From DATFQE01 sp963733845 (GTDB taxonomy: Bacteria; Actinomycetota; Thermoleophilia; Gaiellales; Gaiellaceae), in the NCBI GenBank assembly GCA_963733845.1, contig CAVTEM010000012.1, positions 434,001 to 498,000 on the forward strand: 64,000 bases of DNA, read 5' to 3'. Positions 28,538-37,363 of the stretch are shown here, piece after piece. Numbering within the stretch: position 1 is the stretch's first letter; each line of letters opens with the position of its first letter. The notes beneath the pieces were generated by a model that saw only the letters and a list, made by a program, of their open reading frames with translations, searched no databases and had not been told where the DNA came from. The translations under genes and the position numbers were made by a program.

Positions 28538-29486
28538 TCAGCGCGCGCCACCGGCCGAGGCGGCTAGCTCTCGGCCGAGTGCCCGCAGATCCTCCGCTGC
28601 GCGCGTCGGATCGCCGCTCAGCGCATGCGTGTCGGGCGAGTCGAGCTCGACGCGACCGCCGAAGAGCGCGCAGCGCACGCCTTCCTCCTCGGCCATCCGC
28701 CTCGCCTCCCACGGCGCCTTGCCCTCGAGCGTCGTCGCGTCCAGCTTCCCCTCCCCGCTGACCGCGAGGTCGGCGTCGCGCAGGTACGCGCGCAAGTCGA
28801 TGCGCTCGAGGATCCAGCGCGCGCCGGGCACGAGCCTTGCCCCGAGGGCGGCGAACGCCGCGCCGAGACCTCCGGCCGCGCCCGAGCCGGGCAGGTCGGC
28901 GAACGGGGTCAGGTCTTGCATTGCCGCAAGCCGCCGCTCCAGCTCGACGACGTCGGCTCGGCGACGCGCCCTTCTGCGGCCCATAAAGCCGAGCCGCGTC
29001 ACCCAGAGGCGTCCGGACGTCCCACAGAGCCACGGTCGGCACGGACAGCGCAGCGAGGACTTCACGCATCCCGGCGCCGCCGTCCACGGTCGCGACACCG
29101 CCGAGGCCGACGAGGAGCGCGCGCGGCTGCTCGGCGAGCGCGGCGGCGATCAGCTCGCCAAGCCCCCGGCTCGAGGCGCGCAACGGCTCGCGCTCCTCGA
29201 GCACGCCGAGCCCGACCGCCTCGGCCGACTCCACGACCGCCGTCCCGTCGGGAAGCACCAGCCAGCGAGCAGCGATTGAGCGACCGAGCGGATCCGAGAC
29301 CGCGGCCTCCCGCCACGTCCCGCCGAGCGCTGCGTGCAGAACCTCCGCGGTGCCCTCGCCGCCGTCGGCGATCGGGCACTCGTCCACCTCCGCCCCCGCC
29401 TCGCGGAAGCCGGTGGCCAGCGCGGCGGCCGCCTCGACGGCCGAGAGCGAGCCTTTGAGGCTAGCCGGGCACGCGAGCGCGCGCAC
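28538..29486 (-). CDS. Glycerate kinase, one frameshift
   Basis: GlxK/GarK-type kinase phosphorylating D-glycerate. The start (GTG 29486) reads MRALACPASLKGSLSAVEAA, then CPIADGGEGTAEVL and LLVGLGGVATVDGGAGM. The expected GPQKGAS follows, after which frame is lost near 28975. The C-terminal half (LPGSGAAGGLGAAFAALGA, DADLAVSGEGKLDATTLEGK) continues in another frame to the stop at 28538. The corrected length of about 315 residues is a little shorter than the E. coli enzymes. It overlaps the flippase-like gene by 26 bp at its start and is convergent with the solute-binding protein, 7 bp apart. Confidence 0.85.
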
Positions 29487-30519
29487 GTGTCTCTAGAGCG
29501 GCTTCCATGTCCGCCTCGGCCTGCGCCTCGTCCTCGGCTTCCTCGCCGGGACCCGGCATCCGCTTGAGCATCGCGAAGGTCACGCCCTCGCGGCCGAGCG
29601 CGATCAGACCGAGTCCCACGCCGACGGCGACGTCGATCGCCTGGAGCCCGATCCCGAATGCGAATCCACGCGCCTTGGCCACCCCGTAGGACACGAGCGG
29701 CAGCGCGACCGCGGCCTGCACGAGCCCGACGTTGCCCGGCCAGAGCGGGAAGATCGTCGCCACGTTCATCAGAGCGAGCACGAGCGCGGCCGCGGGGAGC
29801 GACTCGTGGATGCCGAAGGCGCGCATGGCCACGTAGATCGCGGCGAGCTGGAACCCCCAGCCGAGCGTCTGCAGGAGCGCGGCGCCGACCGCGGGAAGCG
29901 GGGCACGCAGGACGCCGAGCCCGGTCCGCACCATGGTGATCACCTGGTGCACCTTCTTGTCCGCGTCGGCGAGCCGGGTGCCTTGGTGTGTCTTCGCACC
30001 GGCCATCGCGACGGCGAAGAGCGTGGCGCCGATCCCGACGAACAGGTACAGGCTCGTGGCGGCCCAGTGCGGGATCTTCGCCGTCTGCAGGACGTAGACC
30101 AGCAGCAGCGCGGCCGGGAAGAGGTCGAACAGACGGTGTGCGAAGACCGTGCCGGTCAGCGTCGCCCAGATCCCCGTCCCGCCCGGCAGGTGGCGGGCCA
30201 GGACGCCGACGCGCGCCAGCTCCCCGATCCGACCCGGCAGCACCGAGTTCGCGAGCAGCCCGACCGAGAAGGCGGAGAACGTCTGGCGGAAACGCGGATG
30301 TGGCGGTGGCATCGCCTGCTCGATCACGACGTGCCACGACAGGCAGCGGGCCAGCACGGAGAAGACGTTGAGCGCGATGGCCGCCGCGATCCACCACCAC
30401 TCGACGATGGTGAAGGCGTCGAAGACCTCCTCCCAGTCCGGGCCCCGCCACACGAGCAGCACGACGACGATCCCGAGCAGGACGGGCGACAGCACCAGGC
30501 CCCAGGCGTGCCGCTTCAC
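29461..30519 (-). CDS. Lysylphosphatidylglycerol-synthase-TM / UPF0104 flippase-like membrane protein
   Basis: 352 residues with about eight membrane helices and family signatures FSVGLLANSVLPGRIGELAR and TIFPLWPGNVGLVQAA. The family includes MprF flippase domains and AglD-like proteins that handle polyprenyl- or glycolipid substrates. It starts at a GTG overlapping the stop of the PimA-like glycosyltransferase, so the pair probably makes and moves the same glycolipid. The C-terminal 40 residues are acidic and cytoplasmic. Confidence 0.85.
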   Translation of the reverse strand: MKRHAWGLVLSPVLLGIVVVLLVWRGPDWEEVFDAFTIVEWWWIAAAIALNVFSVLARCLSWHVVIEQAMPPPHPRFRQTFSAFSVGLLANSVLPGRIGELARVGVLARHLPGGTGIWATLTGTVFAHRLFDLFPAALLLVYVLQTAKIPHWAATSLYLFVGIGATLFAVAMAGAKTHQGTRLADADKKVHQVITMVRTGLGVLRAPLPAVGAALLQTLGWGFQLAAIYVAMRAFGIHESLPAAALVLALMNVATIFPLWPGNVGLVQAAVALPLVSYGVAKARGFAFGIGLQAIDVAVGVGLGLIALGREGVTFAMLKRMPGPGEEAEDEAQAEADMEAALETRARARVPG

Positions 30520-31664
30520 CGCGCCGCCACCAGCGGCCCCCGCATCGCACCGAGAGCCTGCTCGTACACGCCGAGGAGGCGGCGCGCGATGTCGTCCCAG
30601 CCGTAGTTCGCCTGGACGACGCGTCGCGCCTCGCGCCCGAGCTCGACGCGCCGCGGCTCGTCCTCGAGCAGCTCGATCAGCCCCCGCGCGAGCGCGTCCG
30701 GGTCACCCGGCGGCACCGCGATGCCGGTTCCGGGCGCCATCACCTCGCGGTAGCCGTCGATGTCCGAGGCGACGGCGGGGGTGGCGCACGCGAACGCACG
30801 CGTGAGCACCATTCCGAAGCTCTCGCCGCCGAGCGAGGGAGCGGCGAGCGCCTTCGCCGTCTTCAGCTCCTGCGAGAGCGAGTCGTCGTCGATCGGCCCG
30901 AGCGAGTCGATTCCGTCCCCGGGCAAGCGGAGTCGCGCCAGCGCGAGCCGCACCCGAAGCGGATCCGCACCGACGATGCGCAGCCGCGCGCCCGTGCGGG
31001 CATGCACCTGCGGCCAGGCCTTGAGCGCAATCTCCATCCCCTTGCGCGGATCGTGCCTGCCGATGAAGACGACACGGTTCTCCCGCCCGCCCGGGTCGGC
31101 TAGCTCGGGGATCAGCACGCCGTTCGGAATGATCTCGTACTCGCCGGGGAAGTACCGCATCGCCGTGTCCCGCGCCCGCGGCGAGACCGCAATCCGTTTC
31201 ACCACGCGGTCCATCAGGAAGCCCCAGACCGGCTTCGCGATCTTGAGCCAGCTGAGCTCACCCGAGGCGTGATGGGTCGTCACGCACGGGGCCTCGGCGA
31301 GCGCGAGCGTCGCGGTGCACGGGATCGGCGTCATCGGCTCGTGCAGATGGATGACGTCGAACCGCTCGCGCTCGAGTGCTTGCTTGACGCGGAGGAACGA
31401 GCGCGGGCTGAGGATGATGTTCGGCAGCGACCCGTTCGCCGGGACGATCACCGACCGGCCGATCGGAATCACGTCGGGCGGCGGTTCGCCGTGGCGGCCC
31501 GAGCGCGGGTGGAGAACGCGGGTGAACTGGCCGGGCGGGTCGTTGCCCATCAGCGTGCGCGTCTCGACGCCGAGCTTGCGCAGGGCGAGCGCCTGGTGAT
31601 GGGCGTGCTCGGGCACTCCGCCCCAGAACGACCACGAGTACGGCACGACGATTCCTACCTTCAC
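30516..31664 (-). CDS. GT4 glycosyltransferase, phosphatidylinositol mannosyltransferase (PimA)-like
   Basis: GT-B glycosyltransferase of 382 residues starting at GTG 31664 (VKVGIVVPYSWSFWGGVPEH), closely like PimA openings. The donor-binding C-domain has RVVFIGRHDPRKGMEIALKA and the GT4 Glu motif APSLGGESFGMVLTRAFACA. PimA adds the first mannose to phosphatidylinositol on the cytoplasmic face of the membrane. The next gene encodes a flippase-like protein. Upstream sequence open in the same frame lacks any conserved character, so I reject the longer start. A minus-strand TAGGGT lies 11 bases before the GTG. Confidence 0.85.
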   Translation of the reverse strand: MKVGIVVPYSWSFWGGVPEHAHHQALALRKLGVETRTLMGNDPPGQFTRVLHPRSGRHGEPPPDVIPIGRSVIVPANGSLPNIILSPRSFLRVKQALERERFDVIHLHEPMTPIPCTATLALAEAPCVTTHHASGELSWLKIAKPVWGFLMDRVVKRIAVSPRARDTAMRYFPGEYEIIPNGVLIPELADPGGRENRVVFIGRHDPRKGMEIALKAWPQVHARTGARLRIVGADPLRVRLALARLRLPGDGIDSLGPIDDDSLSQELKTAKALAAPSLGGESFGMVLTRAFACATPAVASDIDGYREVMAPGTGIAVPPGDPDALARGLIELLEDEPRRVELGREARRVVQANYGWDDIARRLLGVYEQALGAMRGPLVAAR

Positions 31665-31675
31665 CTCGGGGGTGA

Positions 31676-31685
31676 ACCCTAGAGT
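31676..31685. promoter_or_regulatory. Overlapping bidirectional -10 element (ACCCTAGAGT)
   Basis: Plus-strand TAGAGT (31680-31685) is 7 bases before the GTG at 31693. Minus-strand TAGGGT (31681-31676) is 11 bases before the GTG at 31664. As at 16811-16820, the two hexamers share the central TA. Confidence 0.55.
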
Positions 31686-31692
31686 GCTTGGG

Positions 31693-32358
31693 GTGGAGTT
31701 CGTGATCGCTCTCCTCTCCGTGCTGTTCGCGCCGTTCCTGCAGTCGCCGGAGCCGGCCGGACACCTGGTCGCCCGCGTGCCCGCGGGCGAGACCGTGGTC
31801 CTCCGCGACCGGCCGCAAGGGCGGGCCGTGGCGCGGCTCGGCGCTCGAACGGAGTTCGGCACCCCGCAGGCGCTCGCCGTGCTCGACCGTGAGGACGGCT
31901 GGCTCGGCGTCTCCAACACTGCGCTCCCGAACGAGCGCCTGGGCTGGATCGATCCCCTCGCGGTGAGGCTCCGCTACGAGCGGACGCCGATCGAGCTCCG
32001 GGCCGACCTTTCCGCCCGGACCCTTTCGGCCGTGTCCGGGGGTCAGGTCTTGCGTCGCATCAAGGTGACGATCGGCAGCCCCGTGTCACCGACGCCCATC
32101 GGCCGTTTCGCCGTCACGGACAAGCTGCGCGGCGCCGACTTCGGCTCGTACTACGGCTGCTGCATCCTCGCCATCTCGGGCAGGCAGACGAGACTCCCTC
32201 CGGGCTGGCAGGGCGGCGACCTGCTCGCAATCCACGGCGGCCCCAGCTCCTCGCTCGGCGGACGGCTCTCGGCAGGCTGCCTGCACGCGGGCGAGGCCGA
32301 CTTGCGCTGGCTGATGCGGCGGGTCCCGCTCGGTACGCCGGTCACCATTCACCCCTAG
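31693..32358 (+). CDS. L,D-transpeptidase (YkuD domain)
   Basis: Cell-wall enzyme that cross-links peptidoglycan by 3-3 bonds or attaches proteins. An N-terminal hydrophobic segment (MEFVIALLSVLFAPFL) exports it. An SH3-like region (about 25-95) is followed by the YkuD domain (about 100-221) with catalytic motif His181 ... Ser193-Ala-Gly-Cys196-Leu-His198 (AIHGGPSS and RLSAGCLHAG). The GTG at 31693 is preferred over 31672 because TAGAGT lies 7 bases before it. The stop TAG shares a base with the GTG of the following MFS gene. Confidence 0.9.
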   Translation: MEFVIALLSVLFAPFLQSPEPAGHLVARVPAGETVVLRDRPQGRAVARLGARTEFGTPQALAVLDREDGWLGVSNTALPNERLGWIDPLAVRLRYERTPIELRADLSARTLSAVSGGQVLRRIKVTIGSPVSPTPIGRFAVTDKLRGADFGSYYGCCILAISGRQTRLPPGWQGGDLLAIHGGPSSSLGGRLSAGCLHAGEADLRWLMRRVPLGTPVTIHP

Positions 32359-33692
32359 TGGAGCTCACGATCCGTCCCCGCGTTGCCCTGCTCGGGCTGA
32401 CGGTCGGCATCGTGCTCGCCGACTCGTCGATCGTCACGCTCGCGCTGCCGAAGATCCTGGCGCAGTTCGACGTGAAGATCGAGACGCTGGCCTGGGTGCT
32501 GACGTCGTTCAACCTGGCGCTCGCGCTGGCGGCCGTCCCAGCCGCCTTCGCCGCCCGCCGCCGGCCGGTGCTCGTCTTCGGCGCCGGCGCGATCACCTTC
32601 GCCGCCGCCTCGCTCGCCTGCGGGTTCGCACCGTCGATCGAGGTTCTGATCGGCGGCCGGGCCGTCCAGGGCGTGGCCGGTGCGGCGGTCGTCTGCGCTG
32701 CGCTCGACCTGCTCTCCGACGCGACCGGCGGCGACGCGCCCGCCGCCCGCGTCTGGGCACTCAGCGGAATCCTCGGAGCTGCGTTCGGGCCGGCGGCAGG
32801 CGGGTTTCTGACCCAGCTGCTCGGCTGGGAGTCGGTCTTCCTCGTGCAGGCGCCCGCCGTCCTGGTCGCCCTGCTCGCGCTGCGCGGCGCCCGAGCGGTC
32901 CGGATCCCGAAGCCCGCGGGGCGGCCGCACATCGCGGCCAACCTGGCGCTGCTGCTCGTCTCCGGTGCGCTCGTCGGTGCGACGTTCCTGCTCGTGCTGC
33001 TGCTGATCAACGGCTGGCGGCTCGACCCGCTCGCTGCAGGCCTCGTCGTGACGGTGATGCCGCTGGCGGCGATCGTCGCCGCGCGCACCGGCGCACGCAT
33101 CTCCCCGCAGTGGGCGCGTGCCGCCTCAGGAGCGATCCTGATCGCCGGCGGGTCGGCCGCCCTGGGGCTGCTACCGCACGCCGGAGCGATCTGGACCCTG
33201 GCACCCCAGCTCGCGATCGGCGCAGGTCTCGGCCTCGCCCTCTCAGCCCTGATCGAGCGGGCTCTTGCCGGCCGTTCGGAGCAGGCGGTCCACGGCGGCT
33301 GGACGATCGCGGCCCGGCACGCGGGGATCGTCCTCGCCCTGCTCCTGCTGACGCCGATCTTCACGGCCGACCTCGTGCGTAACGAGGAGGATGCCCTCGC
33401 GGCCGGTACGGCCGTCGTCCTCGACAGCGACATCCCGCCGCTGGAGAAGATCGGCGTCGCGCGGGACATCCTCGTCGCCGTCGACGAGGCTCAAGAGGAC
33501 GTCACGGTTCCCGACGTCACCGAGGTCGTGGACGAGGACGACTCGGCCTTTCGCGAGCTCGCGTCGGAGCTCCAGGAGCAGCTCGACAGCGCGGTGACGA
33601 ATGCGTTCTCGCGCTCGTTCCTGGTCGCCGCCGCGCTGGGCTTGCTCGCGCTCCTCCCGATCCTCGTCCGCCGCCGGGAGGTCAGCGTCTGA
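32358..33692 (+). CDS. MFS transporter with acidic insertion before the last helix
   Basis: 444 residues. The opening GLTVGIVLADSSIVTLALPK matches helix 1 of DHA2-type drug transporters, and GALVGATFLLVLLLINGWRL and GLGLALSALIERALAG follow. Unusually, residues about 345-415 form a soluble acidic segment (DVTVPDVTEVVDEDDSAF, ELASELQEQLDSAV) before a final helix (LVAAALGLLALLPILVRR). It overlaps both neighbours by 1 bp, so it is part of an operon with the L,D-transpeptidase and the small acidic protein. The substrate is unknown. Confidence 0.82.
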   Translation: MELTIRPRVALLGLTVGIVLADSSIVTLALPKILAQFDVKIETLAWVLTSFNLALALAAVPAAFAARRRPVLVFGAGAITFAAASLACGFAPSIEVLIGGRAVQGVAGAAVVCAALDLLSDATGGDAPAARVWALSGILGAAFGPAAGGFLTQLLGWESVFLVQAPAVLVALLALRGARAVRIPKPAGRPHIAANLALLLVSGALVGATFLLVLLLINGWRLDPLAAGLVVTVMPLAAIVAARTGARISPQWARAASGAILIAGGSAALGLLPHAGAIWTLAPQLAIGAGLGLALSALIERALAGRSEQAVHGGWTIAARHAGIVLALLLLTPIFTADLVRNEEDALAAGTAVVLDSDIPPLEKIGVARDILVAVDEAQEDVTVPDVTEVVDEDDSAFRELASELQEQLDSAVTNAFSRSFLVAAALGLLALLPILVRRREVSV

Positions 33693-34150
33693 TGCGGGCG
33701 CTCGCCTGGTCAACGGCCGCCTCCGTCCTTCTCGTCGTCGTCTACCTGGCGCTCGGCGGAGCGTCGTACGCGCCGGCGAAGGTCGCCGACCCGTGCGCCC
33801 CGCGCGACTGGACGGAGCCCGACGGTCTCGCCGAGGTCGGCGAGCAGATCGTCCTGTCGGCTCTCGACGGAGCCGCTTGCGAGCTGGGCGTCTCGCGCGA
33901 GGAGATCGTGCTGGCGTTCGAGAGCGGAGCCACGCTCGAGGAGTTCGGCCGCGAGCACGACGTCTCCGAGGAGGACCTCGAGCAGCTCGTCCGCGCCGGT
34001 CTCGACCGCGCGATCACAGACGCAGAGGAGGCCGATGCGCTCAGCCCGCGGATCGCGGGCCTGATCCGGTCGGTCGTCGACAACATCCCGCCCGGGCTGC
34101 TGATCGACCTCCTCGACCGCGCGCCGGGCCTGCTCTTCCCCTCCGACTAG
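33692..34150 (+). CDS. Membrane-anchored acidic hypothetical protein
   Basis: 152 residues. One N-terminal helix (TAASVLLVVVYLALGGASYA) anchors an acidic, helical extracytoplasmic domain (ELGVSREEIVLAFESGATLE, FGREHDVSEEDLEQLVRAGL) with two Cys residues that could pair. The start overlaps the MFS stop by one base. The helical acidic character resembles the insertion in that MFS protein, so the two may interact; this is a guess from composition and position only. Confidence 0.65.
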   Translation: MRALAWSTAASVLLVVVYLALGGASYAPAKVADPCAPRDWTEPDGLAEVGEQIVLSALDGAACELGVSREEIVLAFESGATLEEFGREHDVSEEDLEQLVRAGLDRAITDAEEADALSPRIAGLIRSVVDNIPPGLLIDLLDRAPGLLFPSD

Positions 34151-34153
34151 ACT
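34148..34153 (+). promoter_or_regulatory. -10-like hexamer, leaderless start
   Basis: TAGACT, 6 bases, then the ATG at 34160. The TAG is also the stop codon of the upstream gene. Confidence 0.5.
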
Positions 34154-34159
34154 CACTCG

Positions 34160-35172
34160 ATGTTCGAGGGGGGACTTGCCGAGCTCCACACCCACCTGGG
34201 CGGCTCGGTCGCGTCGGACATCATGTGGAGCCTCGCGCACGAGCAGGGGATCGCCCTGCCCGTCAAGGATTACTGGGAGTTCGACCGTCTCGTCACCGTC
34301 TCCGACCCGCGGGGCGTGGACGGGCTCGATGCCCTCAACCAGATCTACCACTGGGCGGAGCTGATCCAGTCGAGCCCGATCGCCGTCGAGCGCTCCGTGC
34401 ACGGCGCGATCGGCGGCGCGTACCGCTCGCAGGGGATCACGACGCTCGAGCTCCGCTTCAACCCGATGAAGCGAAACCGCGGCGGCGAGCGCGACCTCGA
34501 CCACATCATCCTCGCTGCGATCCGTGGGCTCGACCGGGCGTCGATCGAGTACCCCCAGGTGCGCTGCGGCCTGATCCTGATGATGGACCGCACCTTCACC
34601 CAGGAGCAGAACGGGATCATCGTCGAGAAGGCGATCGGCTGGGCCTCGCGAGGCGTGGTCGGGATCGACATCGCCGGCCCGCGGCCCGGCGGGGCGCGCT
34701 ACCCCTACCGCGACCTGGCGCCGCTCGTCGAGGAGGCCCGCGTCGCCGGGCTGGGCGTGACCATCCACGTGGGAGAAGAAGGAGACGAGCACGGCCTGGC
34801 CGAGGTCGGCGAGGTCGTCGAGACGCTCCGACCCGGACCGGATCGGCCACGGCATCCTGGCCGCGCAGGACCCGGACCTGATGGCCGCGATCCGGGAGCA
34901 GGAGATCGTGCTGGAGGTCTGCCCGACCTCGAATCTGCTGACCGGCGCGCTGGCCGGCGAGGAGGACGTGCGCTTCACCTTCCGCCGGTTCCTGGAGCAC
35001 GACGTGCCGTTCACCGTGGCCACCGACGGCCCGGAGATGATGCAGACGCACCTGCGCGACGAGCTCGAGCTCCTGCTGCGGATAGGCGCGGCGGACGAGG
35101 ACGACCTGCGCGCCGCCAACGCACGCGGGCACGAGGCGAGCTTCATCGGGGCGCCCGCAGCGCGTCGGCTGA
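34160..35172 (+). CDS. add: Adenosine deaminase, frameshifted
   Basis: Zinc hydrolase converting adenosine to inosine in purine salvage. The N-terminal metal motif is AELHTHLGG. The substrate Gly region is IDIAGPRPG, and the third metal His with acid Glu is VTIHVGEEGDEHG. Frame is lost near 34840; the conserved DRIGHGI (catalytic His), VLEVCPTSNLLTG and FTVATDGPEM (metal Asp) continue in another frame. That frame stays open to 35315, past a sensible C-terminus (HEASFIGAPAARR). A TGA at 35170-35172 in the third frame is where homologues would end, so a second shift near 35165 is likely. I place the end there. Confidence 0.85.
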
Positions 35173-35206
35173 GCCCGGAAACATCGCCGGGTGTAATTCC
35201 ACGCAA

Positions 35207-35224
35207 ATACATCGGTGGATGTAT
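35207..35224. promoter_or_regulatory. AT-rich palindrome upstream of the secreted repeat protein
   Basis: ATACATC-GGTG-GATGTAT is a perfect 7-bp inverted repeat with a 4-base centre, in a locally AT-richer stretch 60 bp before the start of the secreted repeat protein. It looks like an operator for a dimeric regulator; the LuxR-type proteins encoded just downstream are candidates. Confidence 0.4.
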
Positions 35225-35284
35225 GGCGGCACGGCACCGCGCTCGTGAGCATCGAGGCAGCCGTCACTCGAGGAAGGAGCTCAC

Positions 35285-37273
35285 ATGCGAGGTACTCGTG
35301 CCTGGCCCGCTCTGATCGCGCTGCTGGTGCTCCTTGCGTTACCTCAACCCGCGCTCGCCGGAGACAACGTCGACACGCATGGGGTCTACCGCAACGGAAT
35401 GTGGTACCTGAGCAACAGCTTCGGCAGCTCAGTCGACTACGCCTTCGGCTTCGGGAACCCCGGTGACCGCGCGGTCGCCGGCGACTGGAACGGCGACGGC
35501 AACGACACGATCGGGGTCTACCGGGGCGACACCTGGTATCTCTCGAACGGCTACAACGGTTCGGTCGATGCCGCATTCGCCTTCGGATTGTCCGGTGACA
35601 AGCCGGTCTCTGGGGACTGGAACGGCGACGGGATCGACACACCCGGCGTCGTGCGCGGGACCACCTGGTTCCTGTCGAACAGCTTCGGCGGGACGGGGGA
35701 TTACATCTTCAGCTACGGCCTGTCGAGCGATGTTCCGGTCGTCGGCGACTGGGACGGCAACGGCACCGACACGCCCGGCGTCCTCCGGGGCTCCACCTGG
35801 TACCTCCGCAACAGCAACAGCGGCGGCGGCCACGACATCACCTTCGTCTACGGCGTGAGCGGCGATGTTCCCGTGATCGGAGACTGGAACGCCAATGGGA
35901 TCGACACGATCGGCGTCTTCCGGAGCTCGATCGCGACCTGGTACCTGAAGAACAGCAACTCGGGCGGTGGCCACGACATCTCGTTCGTGTACGGGAGCCC
36001 GGGCGACACGCCCGTCGCCGGCGACTGGGCCGGCGGCTCGCCACCTCCTCCGCCGCCGCCGCCGCCACCGCCACCTCCTCCGCCGCCACCGCCGCCGCCG
36101 CCGCCGCCACCGCCCCCGGCGGGCGGCGTGACGCGTACCGGCGACGCGAACGTCACGATCTACACCAACAATCAAGGCAGCTGGTACATCGCCCGGCGCT
36201 GCATCCCCCGCATCTCGGGCGACCCGAACGGAAGCGGAGGGTCGGTGGGGCCTGGCTACATCTACCGGGTCGATTACCTCGGCCGCGAGATCGTCACGCC
36301 GTCCGAGCCGGATCGCCCTCACACGGGGCTGGGCGTTTTCCAGGCCGACATCTGGAGACCGGAGAACGGCTACGGCGCAGTTCTCGGCAGCCTCTGCATC
36401 GGTGAGACGAACCCGATCTTCGGCTCCGAAGGTCGCGGAGTCTCGAGCACCGGCGACACGCAAGTGGCGGCTGGAACGGACGTACAGACGACCACGGGCT
36501 ACCTCTGGTCTCACTACAACGTCCGGCTCGCCGACAGCCACGGGACGCTCTTCGAACTGCAGTATCGGTATCGCGTGTACGCGAACCTCGTGCAGGTGTG
36601 GGTGAACGTGATCCAGTGCCCGACTGGGTCCTGCGGAACGTCCAATCGGCCTTACATCAAGATGCCTCGCCTCACGATGCTCGCCTCGGGGCCGCAGGTC
36701 GACTACACGAGAGTCGCCTGCTACAACGCAGGCGGCGTCCCGGTGAAGGAGGCTGAACAGCTGACCAATCCGCGTGGCGGCACCGCGGGGAACCATTGCG
36801 ACCCGCCCAGCCGGGACTGGGTGACGGTGTTCGGTAGTGGCACGATCAGCCGGAACCTGAGGATCATCGGCCGCTCCTATCCGAGTGCCTTCTCGGTCGG
36901 AGGCAGTGGGAGTCAGTGGGAGGCGGCCGCCAATACCACTCCGACCCAGGGCTTCGACCGCTGGGCGTACATGCCGCTGATCGACAACCGACCGACGCGG
37001 CCGCCGGGCGGAGGAGCCTGTCCGGGCTATGCCGGCCCGAACGCCGCCGTGAACTCGTGGCAGCCGGCCGCCCGCAACTGGGAGATGGTCGGCGACGACG
37101 GGACACACCTCGTGTATCCCGACGGGAACAAGGGATACCGGTGGCCGACCAAGGGCGTCTTCCTCAAGGGTTGGGAGGACGGTTCCAACCACGACGGTTG
37201 CCAGTCGCTCTTCGACCGGATGGGCGCTCCCACCGAGAACTTCGCGACGTACCTCGGGATTCGCGCCGAATAG
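35285..37273 (+). CDS. Large secreted protein: five calcium-type repeats, poly-proline linker, unique C-terminal domain
   Basis: 662 residues starting at ATG 35285 with AAGGAG 6 bases upstream. A signal peptide (ALIALLVLLALPQPALA) is cleaved about residue 25. Five repeats of about 44 residues follow (26-252), each of the pattern GDWNGDGxDTxGVYRxxTWYLSNS then FxYGxSGDxPVx. The DxNxDGxD loops resemble FG-GAP/VCBS calcium sites. A run of exactly 26 prolines (253-278) separates these from a C-terminal domain of about 385 residues with several Cys and Trp residues that I cannot assign. The protein is probably extracellular or cell-surface, with the proline run as a rigid spacer across the wall. 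A strong hairpin follows the stop. Confidence 0.8.
   Translation: MRGTRAWPALIALLVLLALPQPALAGDNVDTHGVYRNGMWYLSNSFGSSVDYAFGFGNPGDRAVAGDWNGDGNDTIGVYRGDTWYLSNGYNGSVDAAFAFGLSGDKPVSGDWNGDGIDTPGVVRGTTWFLSNSFGGTGDYIFSYGLSSDVPVVGDWDGNGTDTPGVLRGSTWYLRNSNSGGGHDITFVYGVSGDVPVIGDWNANGIDTIGVFRSSIATWYLKNSNSGGGHDISFVYGSPGDTPVAGDWAGGSPPPPPPPPPPPPPPPPPPPPPPPPPPAGGVTRTGDANVTIYTNNQGSWYIARRCIPRISGDPNGSGGSVGPGYIYRVDYLGREIVTPSEPDRPHTGLGVFQADIWRPENGYGAVLGSLCIGETNPIFGSEGRGVSSTGDTQVAAGTDVQTTTGYLWSHYNVRLADSHGTLFELQYRYRVYANLVQVWVNVIQCPTGSCGTSNRPYIKMPRLTMLASGPQVDYTRVACYNAGGVPVKEAEQLTNPRGGTAGNHCDPPSRDWVTVFGSGTISRNLRIIGRSYPSAFSVGGSGSQWEAAANTTPTQGFDRWAYMPLIDNRPTRPPGGGACPGYAGPNAAVNSWQPAARNWEMVGDDGTHLVYPDGNKGYRWPTKGVFLKGWEDGSNHDGCQSLFDRMGAPTENFATYLGIRAE
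35360..36040 (+). repeat. Five tandem coding repeats of about 44 residues
   Basis: Tandem units within the secreted protein: consensus GDWNGDGxDTxGV, then TWYLSNS, then a Phe/Tyr-Gly step and GDxPV. The repeats are diverged at the DNA level, so they are old protein repeats, not a recent expansion. Confidence 0.75.
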
Positions 37274-37284
37274 TCGCCTTCGTC

Positions 37285-37318
37285 GAGCGTGGGGAGAGCA
37301 ACCGCTCTCCCCACGCTC
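37285..37318 (+). terminator. 14-bp-stem hairpin after the secreted repeat protein
   Basis: GAGCGTGGGGAGAG and CTCTCCCCACGCTC pair perfectly over 14 bp around the loop CAACCG. It starts 11 bases after the stop codon. No T-run follows, as is common in high-GC actinobacteria. It would insulate the secreted protein gene from the regulator downstream. Confidence 0.7.
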
Positions 37319-37363
37319 AGTAGCCAGCAGGGACGGTTCCGCTCTACCCTGACCACGGCCGAG

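Noticed and set aside
34881..35315. Separate small gene after the adenosine deaminase fragment
   Set aside because: It carries the missing C-terminal half of adenosine deaminase (DRIGHGI, CPTSNLLTG, TDGPEM). The extra residues after 35172 look like translated intergenic DNA.
35360..36040. Regularly spaced repeats that could suggest a CRISPR array
   Set aside because: The repeat unit is about 132 bp, diverged at DNA level and fully explained by protein repeats. There are no short identical repeats with unique spacers and no cas genes.
35848..36156. Minus-strand poly-glycine frame resembling a glycine-rich protein
   Set aside because: It is the reverse reading of the 26-proline codon run of the secreted protein.
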